Assembly (NCBI RefSeq): GCF_022539665.2
Contig: NC_081331.1
Coordinates: 3,940,501 to 4,004,500 of the forward strand
Reading direction: 5' to 3'
DNA from: Daphnia carinata
Lineage: Eukaryota > Arthropoda > Branchiopoda > Diplostraca > Daphniidae
Length of the DNA stretch: 64,000 nt
Under the pieces are notes generated by a model. The model was given only the letters and a program-made list of their open reading frames with translations, did not search any database and was not told the origin of the DNA. Position 1 is the stretch's first letter; each line of letters starts with the position of its first letter. This document shows, piece by piece, positions 37,779-49,980 of this stretch. Position numbers and translations under genes: made by a program.

Positions 37779-37961
37779 ACAATTTTTATAATAATATTTG
37801 TTTGTTCTAGGACTTCATTGTCATCTGGGTAATTTGCCAACTGTTTAGCAAGTCTAATTTTGGCAAGTCAAATGAGCAAGTAAACAAACAAGAAAAAAAA
37901 GAAAGGATGTAAAGTATTGAACAAAGGGCTTTACGTTAAACAACCCTACTTACAGGTTTAG

Positions 37962-37967
37962 TTTATT
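37962..37967 (-). promoter_or_regulatory. Poly(A) signal AATAAA, candidate for furin
   Basis: AATAAA on the minus strand about 310 bases after the furin stop. It lies under 200 bp from the PAM16 signal, so the two convergent genes end close together without overlap. Confidence 0.45.
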
Positions 37968-38280
37968 GAAATTCAATTTCAAAAGAATAGTATGGATATA
38001 GTCTACAACTGAAACACAGATGGTCTCTGCCACTAGGTAACCAGGTTATGTATGATAACAAAGTTATGCTTTTAGGATCCGTAGATCGAAGATGTCTATC
38101 GCAGGTTGCGTTGTTAACGAGAAAGAGTTCGTAGCAATAAAGGTTAACTATTCGTTTAGGGCATAGTTTATTAAAGTATCTCGACAAACCGTTAAATTAA
38201 TATTTATAGATCTTTTTGCGAACTTCCTTTAGAACTCATCATTGATAAAAATTAAGCTTTGTTTAAAAAGCTATTCTTTT

Positions 38281-41200
38281 CTAAACAACTTTAGCGTCAG
38301 ACCCAGTTTTTGGACCCTCATCCGAACAATCAGGTCGGATGGTTTCAGCGATAATAGGCGGAGGAACATTGATATTTGCCGTTGACAGCAGACTGTAATC
38401 TCCATGCCTCTGATTTTTTTCCGTCTCGTTGCTTCTGCTACAGCACTTTAAAAGGTAAGAGGTGTTGCAGCTCTTTTTCGTACACATCATGTAACACAGA
38501 AGGGCTATCACAAGTGCCAGATTGATTGCCAATGCTAGTTCGACGCCCGTCGACCAGTTCTCGTAGCCTGCCAACTGCTTTACTAGCTCGTTCGGAAAGC
38601 AATGAGATTCTGGTTCTAATAGCGAACCTTTTATGTTACAAAAACCGTTTGGTGAAAAAAGAAATCCTTAAGTTTTTGAGAAAACTTTAATACCCGGTAC
38701 TGAGATGGATTTGAGCTGCGAGTCTGGGTAGCACGACGTGCACTGGGAATCACTTGGCCCACTGCAATATAGACAGGAATAATGGCATGGAGCACAGATA
38801 CCGCTGAGAAAACCGTTAAGTCCTGTATGGTTTATCGGATGTGATGCATTCGGACAGACAGCCATACATTTGTCTTCCCACATGTAAAAACCTGCTTCAC
38901 AAACTGGAACTACAGACAAAAGAATTTATTAAAGTAGAAGGCGGCATTTGATTCTTCTGTTTCTTTGAAACAGTAGAGTACCGTCAAAACTGCTAGTAGT
39001 CTTCAACGGAAGAGCTTGAAGCAATTCTGCTTCTCTGTTCTTCTCTGCATTAACCTGGAACGATAGACTGTGGGACTTTTCCGGGTGATCGTCTTTCAGT
39101 ACGAGTTTAGATGTCGTTGACTTCAATGGAGCACTCAATATTTTCGGCGGTGGTGATTCATTTCCTGGTGGGTCTTTGGTTCCGTAGGCAATTAGTGTCC
39201 ACCCATTCAACGTCGCTATCGTAAAAAAAAGAAAAAAAACTTAATCAAATGTTATCTCGTGTCAAAATGTGTCTGTATGCAATGTTAGGAGAAATGTGAA
39301 TCTTTGTTTTTGTACTAGCTAAAAAAAAAAAAGGCAATTACCAGGAAAGCGGCCCTCATTTTGGACTTCGATTATCCATTCACCAAAAGGATTCTCCCCC
39401 CAAAAATGTGTAGACATGAACGGCCACGAGTGAAATCCGTTACGGGAGTTGTCAAGAGGACGTCGTTGAAGAAGCGTTGAGCGAGTGCCAGAAGGGGATG
39501 ACAGATAAATTTCAATGTCTCCTCGATTCATTGCAGATAATGAAAGTAATACCTAAATTATGATTGACTTTTTAAAAAACAAGGTTTCGTGAAATACGTA
39601 TTCGCCTAAAGACGTAATACCTGAACGTGTTCTAAAACATTGACGTTGCCGCACTCACGCACGAATAGCTGCAACTGAATGGAATTTTTGGGTGAAACTA
39701 TCCTGTAACGAAAGTAAGTATGAACCTAAGGTTATTCCATTTTTTCAGCTTTTTAATTGACTATGCTTACTTATTAACGTCAGGAGCCCTAATTTCACAA
39801 AATTGTTGTGGCGGAACAGAAGTCCAGTTGCGGGCTAATCGTACCATGGCACCGGCATCCATCAGTCCATATCCGAATGAATGACTAACTAGTAAGACGT
39901 TTGAAAGAATACAGGTTCAATTGGATAGTAATTTTCTTTCAAAAAAGGCTAATTATAATACCATTCCGACCAACTCCGTTAATCTGCCAATCATTAGCCA
40001 TTAGGTGACCCCTATTAGCTGTGCGGACCACAATGTGTTGCATGTCACGCCATGTCAGGTTCCGGTTTGCTTCCAACACTAAGGCACAGATTCCTGCAGC
40101 AAGTGGCGCTGCAGCTGACGTGCCTGTATGACTAGGTGTGCATGAGTGATGCAAATCTGTCGTTACGATCTGTTGCAAGGTAAAGAAAGTTGAATGCTAA
40201 TTCCTTAAATTGAAATAAAAGAAAGTAACAAACTTGTTTTTCATCTATAGCACCACTGCTGTATGCCGTAGCTAATGTGCTGGAACAAGCTTCAGAGTAC
40301 CAGGGCACCGATCCGTTTTCTGTTGCACTGCTGATACTCAAGGTCCAGATCGAATTAGTGTATCCATCGCAGTTGCAATTATCACGTTCCCGGCCACCAT
40401 TTCCTGACGCCCACACAAAAATTGATCCCTTGCCACCACGGCCCTACAACCCAAACTATTAGCCTTGGAAGGGACATTTACCACAAACAAAAATCTGAAA
40501 CGTGGAACTCAGAGGGTGTGATTAGAGCATTATTCAAGCTTACTCTGCGGATCCCATCAAGGAATGCACGGGTAGCCAACTCGCCCGGGCCGTCTACTGT
40601 TTTGCCATCATCATCAGGACCCCATGAAGCACTGTAAATATCGATGTGCTGCGAATTGTGGCTGAGCGAGCGAGCTTCAACAGCATCGGTCACATCACCA
40701 TCTAGCATCCTAACCCCTACAAAAATGGTGACAAAATTGTTTGAATAGTCTTGATTTACATGATAGATAACATACCTCCAATGTTGGCATCGAATGCGAT
40801 TCCGACAGCACAGATTGAATTGTTACCCTGGGCAGCGACCTCACCAGCACACCGGGTTCCATGGCGGTTTGAATCGGTTGCATCATAACGAGGCGATGGA
40901 TCTTCATCGCCATCGTTGACGTCATAGCTGGCCATTGCATCCTTGTAAGAAACCCAGGTTAGAAAAACTTAGAATCTTAAAGCGAAGCGACATAGTTGTA
41001 GTACATAATTTCGGACAATGTCAGGGTGATCCTTTTCCAATCCGTCGTCTAGAATAGTGACGACTGTGCCTTTACCAGTTACTCCTGCTTTCCAGGCTTC
41101 TTGAACGTTCATGTCAAAACCATTTCCTCTATTCTACAGCATAAAGAAAAAAAAAAGAAAAAAATGTTTATAGGTGAAAAGAAAGAGCATGCAGCCTAAA

Positions 41201-41789
41201 ATAGAGAGTACTTACCAAATACCACATATGAATCCATCCAGGATCGTTAAGATTGTAATTGATCGAACGGGCTGTCCTTGAGCTGACGGCACCATTGCTC
41301 ACTTCAAGAAGTCCATCTCGTTTGGTTCGTCGTTTTACCACTTGTTGCTGAGCCCATCGAACCTTTCCATAGACAACCAAATTGCAAAATGTTATCAACA
41401 TTACCACTTTACTTAATTTCGGTTCCAACCTCCGCTTCACTAGTAAGTAACGAATGGTGATGAGAACTTGGTTGAATTGACCGTTTGAAAACTTTCTTAT
41501 GTCGGAAGTGATAATAATCGTCGAAAATCTGTGTTTATGAAATAGTTGTTTTAGTTTCAGATGCAAATAACAGATTCTTTTATGTTGTATGAGTCGTTAC
41601 CTTTCCCAGGTTTGTGAAACCATGTTTTGTTGCAATTTCAACCGCCAGGCGATCTCCACCGGGAACATGTACTGCCCATTGATCGGTAAAGATGACGGGT
41701 TCAGAAGAAACACGTGGGTGATCAAGGGCAACCGTGGCCAAGATAGACGTGAAAATGAGAATTCTCGAGGTCCAGTCGTCCCCCAGCAT
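38281..41789 (-). CDS. Fur: Furin-like proprotein convertase (subtilisin/kexin type)
   Basis: Fourteen exons: 41789-41601, 41528-41430, 41362-41216, 41133-41005, 40941-40776, 40716-40544, 40443-40234, 40169-39962, 39888-39771, 39702-39621, 39552-39342, 39215-38982, 38909-38694 and 38627-38281; 842 residues. Layout: hydrophobic N-terminal signal segment (about 10-23), prodomain ending KRRTKR, catalytic domain with Asp174 ([12 protein letters not shown]), His215 ([11 protein letters not shown]), oxyanion Asn316 (GNGG) and Ser389 ([11 protein letters not shown]), P domain, Cys-rich furin repeats (residues about 660-720), one membrane span near [17 protein letters not shown], and a cytoplasmic tail. 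The spacing of the four catalytic residues (41, 101 and 73) equals that of human furin. By family, it cleaves precursors after Arg-X-Lys/Arg-Arg in the trans-Golgi and beyond. Whether it is Fur1- or Fur2-like is not resolved. Confidence 0.95.
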
Positions 41790-42625
41790 TCTCAGTTTCT
41801 TGCTATTATTTTGTTCTAAGGTAGCTACATTTTTGACAAACAGAATTAAGATAAATCTGTCTATTTAAAATTGCCCTACAGATCTCGTTAATTGGCTTAC
41901 ATTTTTGGCGTTTCGTTCTGAATAGCACGGCTGACACTAAACTCTGTTAATTACAAAGACAAGAATGAAGAGGGCACAAGTTCTCTATCTGGATAACCTA
42001 GATAGCCTACGAAGACCGAAAAACCCACTCACCTGCAAATGCTGCGAAGAAAGAAAAACCTGAAAACTGAAATTCGCAAATTTTCCTCGAATAGTGGTAA
42101 GAAACGATTATCTTAGGCACACATGGTGGCACTCACTGAAGTCCACCACGCTTTCGGAGCCGTGATTCAGAGCGGTGTGGCTGAACTTTTTCACAATCGT
42201 TATGTTTTGCCGAAATTGCCTTTAATTAGCCTTGATGACACGAGTTCCCCTTAGGCCCTATTAAACTCTGGCGCTGCTTTAATATTGCCATATTTCTTTA
42301 AAAGTGCTTAAAACTTTAATTTTCAAATTTACAGTGTTCCCTTTCTCTCACTTATGCAAACTTGTAACACTTGACGTAACTTGTACGTATATTTCATCAA
42401 AGAGTACAATTAAAATGAGGTAGAGTTGGGCGACGGTGAACTGTTGACGGATTTTTCCAACAACTGCCGCCATTTGTCTCAATTTGAAATTTGCCACCAG
42501 ATGTCCATTTTCGTAGGAGATAAATATCACTGTTAACTGAAACGGCTAACTAACGTAGTTTTATGAAACCCGAGCTCTTGAATTTTCTGTTTTCATTCCT
42601 ACAGGTGTGTGATAAGTTCAAAGAA
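41790..42625. promoter_or_regulatory. Divergent region between furin and UBE2T, with a probable UBE2T leader exon
   Basis: About 835 bp between opposite start codons. A TTCCTACAG acceptor at 42604 lies 22 bases upstream of the UBE2T ATG, so UBE2T appears to have a non-coding first exon further left in this region. No core promoter motif is clear. Confidence 0.45.
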
Positions 42626-43618
42626 ATGATGCCTAACAACATACGCAGTATGAGAATGGCGAAAGAAGTACTGGAATTGGCAAGAAACCCACCTCATGGT
42701 ATCACTTGTTGGACAAAGAATGACAGAAATGATCTGTTAGAAGCAAGTATGTTAAGTGATCATTGTAATGTCAATCTTGAGTTACAATTTCTGTTATTAG
42801 TTGTGCAGGGCAGTGAAGGAACACCATATGCAAATGGAAACTTCAGAATTGACATTGTCGTTCCAGAACGGTGAGAGCCGCTAAAAGAATTTGTGTTTTG
42901 GAATAGCTATATTTTTGCTTTCATATTCAGATACCCAATGGATCCCCCACAGCTAAAGTTTCTGACAAAGGTGTATCATCCCAACATAGACAATGCCACA
43001 GGACTAATTTGTTTAGATGTTCTTAAAATGCCTCCACATGGCCGATGGAGACCTGTTAACAATCTTTCATTGATCCTCACAGCTGTCCAGCAGTTACTGT
43101 CAGACCCGAATCCTCATGACCCTCTTGATTCTGCAATAGTAAGCAAAGGATCTTTTATAATTATCTGTTTATTATTCATAACTTCCTTTTATTCTTTTCA
43201 TATAAGGCACAAGAGTATATTGCCAACAGAACCTTATTCCTGGAAAATGCCAAAAAATGGACAAAGCTGTATGCCATTGTTAGTTTGTAAACATTGTAAC
43301 TTCATCATAGCAATTCTTACGCATGTTGAAATTTTACAGAACAACTCCTCCGCCCGTCCATCAAAGCGCAAGAGTATGGACGAAGACACCAGTGAAGATA
43401 CGGCTAAGCGTCTTCGTCCTTCGTCGCCAACAAAGCCTAACAATAGTGAAGAGCCTCCGTCCAAGACCTCCGCAGTTGCAAGTGCTCAACCATCTCATAA
43501 AATCATGCTGAAGCGGAAGAGCGATGACGAATCCGTTCTTCAGGAAGCACCAAAGCGTTCCCATGAGTCGCGGTCGTTGGTCAGATCAGAAGATGATAGC
43601 ATTCCAGAAAAACAGTAG
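42626..43618 (+). CDS. UBE2T: Ubiquitin-conjugating enzyme E2 T
   Basis: Five exons: 42626-42746, 42801-42870, 42931-43138, 43207-43278 and 43340-43618; 249 residues. The UBC fold is clear: PPHGITCWTKNDRNDLLEA, GTPYANGNFRIDIVVPERYP, then PPQLKFLTKVYHPNID and LICLDVLKMPPHGRWRP with the active-site Cys91. The sequence pattern fits UBE2T rather than other E2s. By family, it is the E2 that with FANCL monoubiquitinates FANCD2/FANCI in crosslink repair. The last exon adds about 92 charged Ser/Lys-rich residues with KRKS and KRLRP, possibly nuclear localisation signals; this tail is longer than in human UBE2T (197 residues in total). A second in-frame ATG directly follows the chosen one. Confidence 0.9.
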
Positions 43619-43805
43619 GATCTTCTAAGAAGTAAACGTAAGGATTTTGTTTACTTCTTCGTCCAAAAGTTATGTTTTCGCTTTCTTTTTCCTTTTCCTA
43701 TTTTGCTCGTAAATTCAATTCTTTTACTTTCCTTTCGTTATATATGCCCATTTACTTCCGAGTATTATCAAAATTTTTCAAACAAGATATTAGCCATGAT
43801 TTTTT

Positions 43806-43811
43806 TTTATT
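43806..43811 (-). promoter_or_regulatory. Poly(A) signal AATAAA for the elongase gene
   Basis: AATAAA on the minus strand about 70 bases after the elongase stop, next to an A-rich tract on that strand. Confidence 0.5.
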
Positions 43812-43879
43812 GTTGTGTATAATATAAGTCGGCGCATGAAACGTGCAAGTAGTTGCAATAACTTCTGCATTTACAGCTG

Positions 43880-45723
43880 CTATAATTTTTTCTTCGACCG
43901 TCGAATGTAGGCTTGAATGTAAAAGTTGGAAAAGAACACTAACAGAGTTAAACAGTAAAGAGCCAACATGTACCCGAGTGCCGAAGGAAAATCACAATTG
44001 TTGTAGTGCCCAACGGAGATGTGGATCACGATCAGCACAAATTGAACCTGTAAGTTAAATTTGTTTAATTGTTTTCCAAAAATTGTAAAATTATCATTAC
44101 TTACTATCTGGAATTGGGTGAGATAACGTTTCCACCATAGATAGGGCTGAATCCATGCCCCCAATGAGCTTAGCAGATAATAGCTGTACATTACAACATG
44201 TACGAGCGAGTTGAGCATTGCGCAAAAAAATGCTAAAAAAAAAGGAAATGCAAATTCGTAAGAAATTTTTCAGCTATGCAAAAGCGATAGGCATTTTCTA
44301 ACGTCCAGCAGAGTAATCATTTTATTTGGCAACCCCTTGGCTGGGGTCTTTCTGTAATGCAGATCTTGGCCAATTCTCATTGCACCACGAGACTAGAGCG
44401 TCTACAAGTGTAAACTTTGCACCATCAGAACGATACTTTAGGGGTCAGAGACCTCGCCATATGTGCCGCTCCCAAATAAAGATAGATGCGTAGGTTAGAG
44501 TGATTTGAGTTGAAAACTATGTGCGTGGGCATTAAAAAAAAAGAACGCTGTTTGAACAAAAAACGCCCTATTGTAGTCTTTCTTCACGAGAAAACCGTAG
44601 CAATATTTGCTGAGCTCAGACCTAGTTAAATTTATGTTATGCCAAGTGATAAGATAATAATACTCACATTGGCCTCCAGGAACGTATTTAACTCCGAGCC
44701 ACCAGTTGAAGATCATGGTACTATGGTGAAAAATGTGGAGGAATGTCAACTGGTTGTTCTTTTTTCGCAAAACAAAAAATATCTAAACATTTAAATAGGC
44801 AATAATGCTTTTTAAAATTGAAACATATCAATAATTAAAGATTAATTGACTAACCGTATCAACCATATCGATAATTTTCGAAAAGTAAAAGAACCAGCAG
44901 ACACTGGCCATCTATTTTCAAAATATTTAACTTAATGCGTTGATTCCGTTATGTAATTTGTTTTTCTATACTCTTAAGGCTAGAGGATCCATAGAGGTGT
45001 CGACTGGTTGACATGTCAGATTATATCGAGATAAAATAGCAGTGACGAAGAACTCGTAAAACATGTATGCCGAAAGGCACACTTGGAATGTGTTATAGAT
45101 AAGCATCAGATACTTAAGCGTAAAAGCAGGTCGTTTCTCCATGAATCGAGGGCCATAGCGGACTAGAAACATGTATGAGATGAATATTCCAATTACTGGT
45201 ACAGGTGAGCGAACCAAAAACCAATCGGCCACGCGTCGATCTGAAAAATAAAAAAATTGGCGCTTGTTGTTATTGAGCCACAACTGTGCACATACTAGGC
45301 GACAAATTTAACTGAAAACGATAAATCATTCTTTATATTGTACAAAAATCGATAGTACGGAAATGTGGTGTGTAATCCAGCACGGTTTACGGGAAAATCA
45401 ATAGTCATGCAAAAAGGGGTGACTCCCCTTTCTTTCTCCCAATGACGAAGCTTTAACTTCTGATTCATTTCGTACAGAGAAAATGTAGTAAACATTTCTA
45501 ACAAACTTCAGTAGTAATGAATATTTTATCAGTGGACATAGGGTTACATAAGTTTTCAAAAGATTACAACACTGAAGAAAAGGTACCACAGAACTGCAGG
45601 CGATGTACCCGCGTTTTGGCAGGGTACGAAGCCGGTATTTTGTTTGTGTAAGTTCTTACCTCCACTTTTTTTTACATCTTCATGAAGTGTGACTAAATAT
45701 TCCCACGGTGAGTTCAGTGCCAT
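43880..45723 (-). CDS. Very-long-chain fatty acid elongase (ELOVL4/7-like)
   Basis: Six exons: 45723-45660, 45240-44972, 44911-44855, 44782-44668, 44232-44105 and 44047-43880; 266 residues, typical for ELOVL. It starts [10 protein letters not shown]. The catalytic histidine box HIFHH is at 146-150 within [20 protein letters not shown], followed by [19 protein letters not shown] and several hydrophobic spans. The tail ends RRSKKKL, compatible with a di-lysine-type ER retention signal. By family, it condenses malonyl-CoA with long-chain acyl-CoA in the ER, the first step of the cycle that TECR completes. ELOVL4 versus ELOVL7 type is not settled, so no symbol is given. Confidence 0.93.
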
Positions 45724-46057
45724 ATTTCACGGCCTTTTTTTTTATTACTTAAAACTTTGTACAGCAAACCAACATTGGTTGTGTAGCACTGTAGAGCGCG
45801 TGCTATTTTCAAGCTTGGACTGAATAGGAGTGGAGAAAGAAGCAGAAGAAATGGGAGGGACGGGGCAACACGTGCAATTCGGGAAGATGCCATCTGTTAG
45901 TGGCTTTTTGGAGAACTTGTTGATGACAAGATATTGTTCCTTGCAGACGACTGTATAGGTGCTTGAAACACGTGCAGCGATCTCACGAGTATTTGTTAAA
46001 AATTTATAACGTGGCCGACTGTTTTTCGTTTTAACTCTTTGTAACTGCATTAGCAAC
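45724..46057. promoter_or_regulatory. Compact divergent promoter region between the elongase and NOL6
   Basis: Only 334 bp between opposite start codons. Both leaders and both promoters must fit here. No TATA box is evident. Confidence 0.5.
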
Positions 46058-49000
46058 ATGGCACTGAAAAGACGGAAAGGTAATTATAATTCAATTTTCT
46101 TTAATTGTGTTTTCATTGAAGTTATTTTCTGTTAGTTAAAGATTCTGAAGAGACTCCAGCAAAGAAGAAGGCAACATTCAAAAGAGCTAAAAAAGTTGTC
46201 GAGAAAAAGGAGGTTATTCACAGGGATGACGATTTTGACGATGAAGAAGAAAACGGCTTTGATGATAGTGAAGACGGCTTTGATGACATGGAAGAAATTC
46301 CATTAGATATTTCCCATGCAACACCAATTGCCAAGAAAACAAGTGAATTGAAAACAAAGCCTCTGACAAAAACTGTAAATTTTTCAAACACTGTGCAAAG
46401 TGAAATATGTAATGAGACTCTTGTATTAGGAAACAGAAAAAGTTAATCAGGGAGATGCCTCCAAGATTAAAGCAAAAAAAATTTTACAGAAGCCCCCTAC
46501 ATCTCAAGAAATGAATGCCTTGCGAGAAACAGAGAATCTTTTTCACTCCAACATATTTAAACTACAGGTTCATCCAAACCATTATTTACCAGTACACCTC
46601 ATCAGAACCAAATGTTTGATTTTTAGGTTGAGGAAATGCTGACAGAAATTTCAATGAAAAGTAAACGGAAAAAGCAGATTGAAGACTGGATTGTGGAATT
46701 TGAAGAAGTTGTGAACAAAATACCTGAAAGTGGAAGTCATTCAGTAGGATTTAGAACTTTTACGTATTTTACGGCGATTTATTAATTGTTTATTGGTACA
46801 CAGATTTCTGACACAGCTTGGCTTAACAAACTAAAAGTCAAGTGTCCATTCGGTTCGGATTGTTATGACTCATCAAAGACATTCCAGTATTTGAAACCGA
46901 AAAAGCTTGCCCCAATAGGTTCTTGGGCTATTGGTTTAACCGGCAAAGGAATATCCGTTGATATTCTTGTTGAAATTCCTCAGGAGTCGTTAGAGCGGGA
47001 TGATTATCTGAACTACACGTACCATCGCAAAAGAGCTCTTTACCTTTCATACGTGGCTGCCCACTTGCAGAAAGCGTCAACTTTGGTTCAAGAAATTCAG
47101 TTTGAAACATTTTCTGGAGATCTTTCGCGACCTATCCTTCGCATTGAACCTACAGGAAAACTCAACCAACGTGTATTCTTCCGCATTTTTGCTTCGGCGC
47201 CTGCCGATCTGGTAGCAGTAGAAAAACTTCTTCCAGATCGAAATTGTATTCCAGGAACTGGCGTAAAAAAATCTGACAGCAAACCAACCCCTTTGTACAA
47301 CGCCAGTGTACTTTCTGACATGCGTATGTCCAAGATCAATCAGCATGCCAAAGAAGTGTTGTCGTCAAAGAAGAATATTCTGGATGCATGTCTTCTTTTA
47401 CGGGTGTGGCTTCGACATCGACAGCTTGAAGAGACCACTAGCATGTTCCTTCTGACCCAATTTGTTGTCTACTTGATCGAGACGAAGAAACTCTTCCCCA
47501 ACATGAGCGTTTATCAAGTTGTTCGAACTATTTGGCTCCAGCTTTCCCGCTCAAACTGGTCTAAAGAGGGAATTACTTTACGTCCGCAATCGGGCACGCC
47601 TCCCTTATCAGTGGCTGATGCTCACGCCTCATTCCCGGTTATTTTTCTCGACGTAACCAGCACGTTGAACCTCTGCGCTCATCTATCCCAAGCAGCTTAT
47701 GACTGGCTAAGATGGGAATGCACTCTGGCCGTAGGATTGCTTAACAAGAAGGGAATCAACAGCTTCGCCGCCCTATTCATCACGCCGAAGCCTTTTTTAT
47801 TGACGTTTGATAACGTTGTCATCATCGACAATATCCGCGCAAAGGTTCAAAAAGACAAACGACAGTTGTATTGGCCTGTTGAAGCAGCTGGAAAAATTCA
47901 TGAATGTCTCGTGAAAGGATTAGACGAAAGACTGAAATTAACAGCATGCAAAACTTTGCCAATTGCTTCGTGGTCGGTTGGCGTAGAGCCACCAAAGAAC
48001 TCCTGGAAGTTGGCATTTGGTCTTTGCTTTAATTCTCCAGCTGCGTGGGAAGTGTTGAACAAAGGCCCGGCAGCTAATACTCCAGAATCCGCCGAATTTC
48101 GTGCCTTCTGGGGAGAAAAGTCAGAACTTAGAAGATTTCAAGATGGTTTCATTTGCGAAGCAGTGCACTGGCCAGCCAAGAATTGGGCAGAACGACGTCT
48201 TATCTGTCGCCAAATTGTCTCGTACTTGTTAGAGAAACGTCTCAACTTGGCCAATAACTACGTCTACGTTGCCGATCAATTGGAATCTGCCATTTCTATT
48301 CCAAAACTTCAAGATCCAGCGGCGTATGGAACTGGTGAGGAATCAACCATGGCTGCTCTTGAAGCTCTAGATGAAATGACGAAGAATCTACGAGCATTGG
48401 AAGACTTGCCTTTGTCAATAGCACAAGTGCAAGGAGTGTCTTCTACTTTTAGACACGCAGAGCCGTTCCCACCTCTACCGGAAACTCCACAGGGGAAAAT
48501 AGCCCTTTTTGGCCGCAGCGGATATAATTTGCTCCCAAGCGCTGATGCAACTCCAATATATCTACCCTCTTTATCGGTCCTGTTGACGTTGCAAACCAGT
48601 GGCAAGTGGCCGGATGATCTGGAAGCTGTCCGACGTATTAAAGCGGCTTTCTACATCCAACTGGCTGAAAAGCTGACTGCCATTTTCGACCTTGTTGCTC
48701 GAGCATTCATTGATCACGTTATTGTCGAACGTAAAGGCTATATTTTCAAGTTGGTCATCGCATATCATCGCGATGTGGCATTGTTGAAGCGGTTGGTCGA
48801 ACCCAACGGCATTGTCAAGTAAGTCTTCATCATATAAAGCTGTTTATCGTGATTCACATTTCTCTATTTTCCTGTTATTGTTTTTAGGTACCGTGACAAC
48901 CCCGAGTCGTTACTTTTGCAGAGGGATCAAGAGATTACTCCAAAGCTGGCGACGGCTCTTCGTGCTCTGCAGGCGGAGCAGCCATCCTACAGTGCGGCGG

Positions 49001-49956
49001 TGCGCTTGGCCAAGCGCTGGATCGCTTCACACATGCTTTTGGAATACCTGGAAGAAGAGGCTGTCGAGATGATTGTGGCCAGCCTCTTTATTGATTCTAC
49101 CATGTATGGAGTACCGTCCGCAAAAGAAGTTGGCGCTCAATCATCGCCCAGTGACGCCGTCGACTGGGTAGGCCCACTATCTCCTCAAGTCGCCTTCTTC
49201 CGCTTCCTTCAGTTGGTGGCGTGTTATGACTGGAGCAGCCAGCCACTTATAATCAACTTCAACAATGACCTCACACCAGAAGAGATAAGAGACATTGAAA
49301 CATCCGTCGCAGCTCAGCGAAGTCAGTTGAAATCACCTTTGGTCCTAGTGACACCGTACGATCCATCCGGCGTTGCCTTCACCCGTAGTACACCACCGCT
49401 GCCCGTCTGGTCGCGTCTGATGATCTTAGCCCGGGAGTCGCTCAAATTGTTGGAGCAGCAGCTGATGACAGTTGACGCTAAAACGGTTGACGTGCTCCAG
49501 GCATTCCGCCCGCCCTTGGATGCCTACAACTGCATTATCCACCTGAACAAAGGCGCTATCGCTCGTCGTCTGCACACACTCGACGGCCCATCCGACAAGA
49601 AGGTGAAGCTTCACGAACAACGGCCGCGAAAAACGTTATCCATCTACGACTACGAGCCTGTCGATCGACTGTTGAGTGAATTACGAGCGGCCTACGCCGA
49701 CAAGGCCCGCTTCTTTTATGACAAGTACGGCGGATTGCTGATCGGCGTCATGTGGATCGACAAGGCCTGGAGCACGCCGTCCGAATTCAAAGTCTCCCAC
49801 GTCAACGGTTCTATGTTGGTGGCGCCTTCGGTCGCCGGTGGAGAAAAGCGGTTAGCCCCCAATCTCGAAGCCATCTGCCAGGACTTTCTTATTATGGGTA
49901 AAGGTCTGGTCAAGTCTGTCCAAACTGGAACCCTTCTGTTTCAAGATGCAGTCTGA
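46058..49956 (+). CDS. NOL6: Nucleolar protein 6 (NOL6/Nrap)
   Basis: Six exons: 46058-46079, 46136-46374, 46430-46567, 46627-46743, 46804-48818 and 48888-49956; 1199 residues, close to human NOL6 (1146). The N-terminal part is basic, then strongly acidic (residues about 35-70, DDDFDDEEENGFDD). The body has the Nrap pattern: PIGSWAIGLTGKGISVDI, DACLLLRVWLRHRQ, EFRAFWGEKSELRRFQDG with EAVHWPAKNWAERR, and near the end FFYDKYGGLLIGVMW. By family, it is a pseudo-nucleotidyltransferase-like component (yeast Utp22) of the small-subunit processome in early 18S rRNA maturation, nucleolar. The first exon is only 22 bp. The two large exons carry most of the protein. Confidence 0.94.
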
Positions 49957-49974
49957 AAAAAATCAATCAATTCT

Positions 49975-49980
49975 AATAAA
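49975..49980 (+). promoter_or_regulatory. Poly(A) signal AATAAA for NOL6
   Basis: AATAAA 19 bases after the NOL6 stop codon, followed by a T-containing stretch; implies a very short 3' untranslated region. Confidence 0.6.

Noticed and set aside
47077-47346. Antisense frames inside NOL6
   Set aside because: Shadow frames of a strongly conserved coding exon on the opposite strand.
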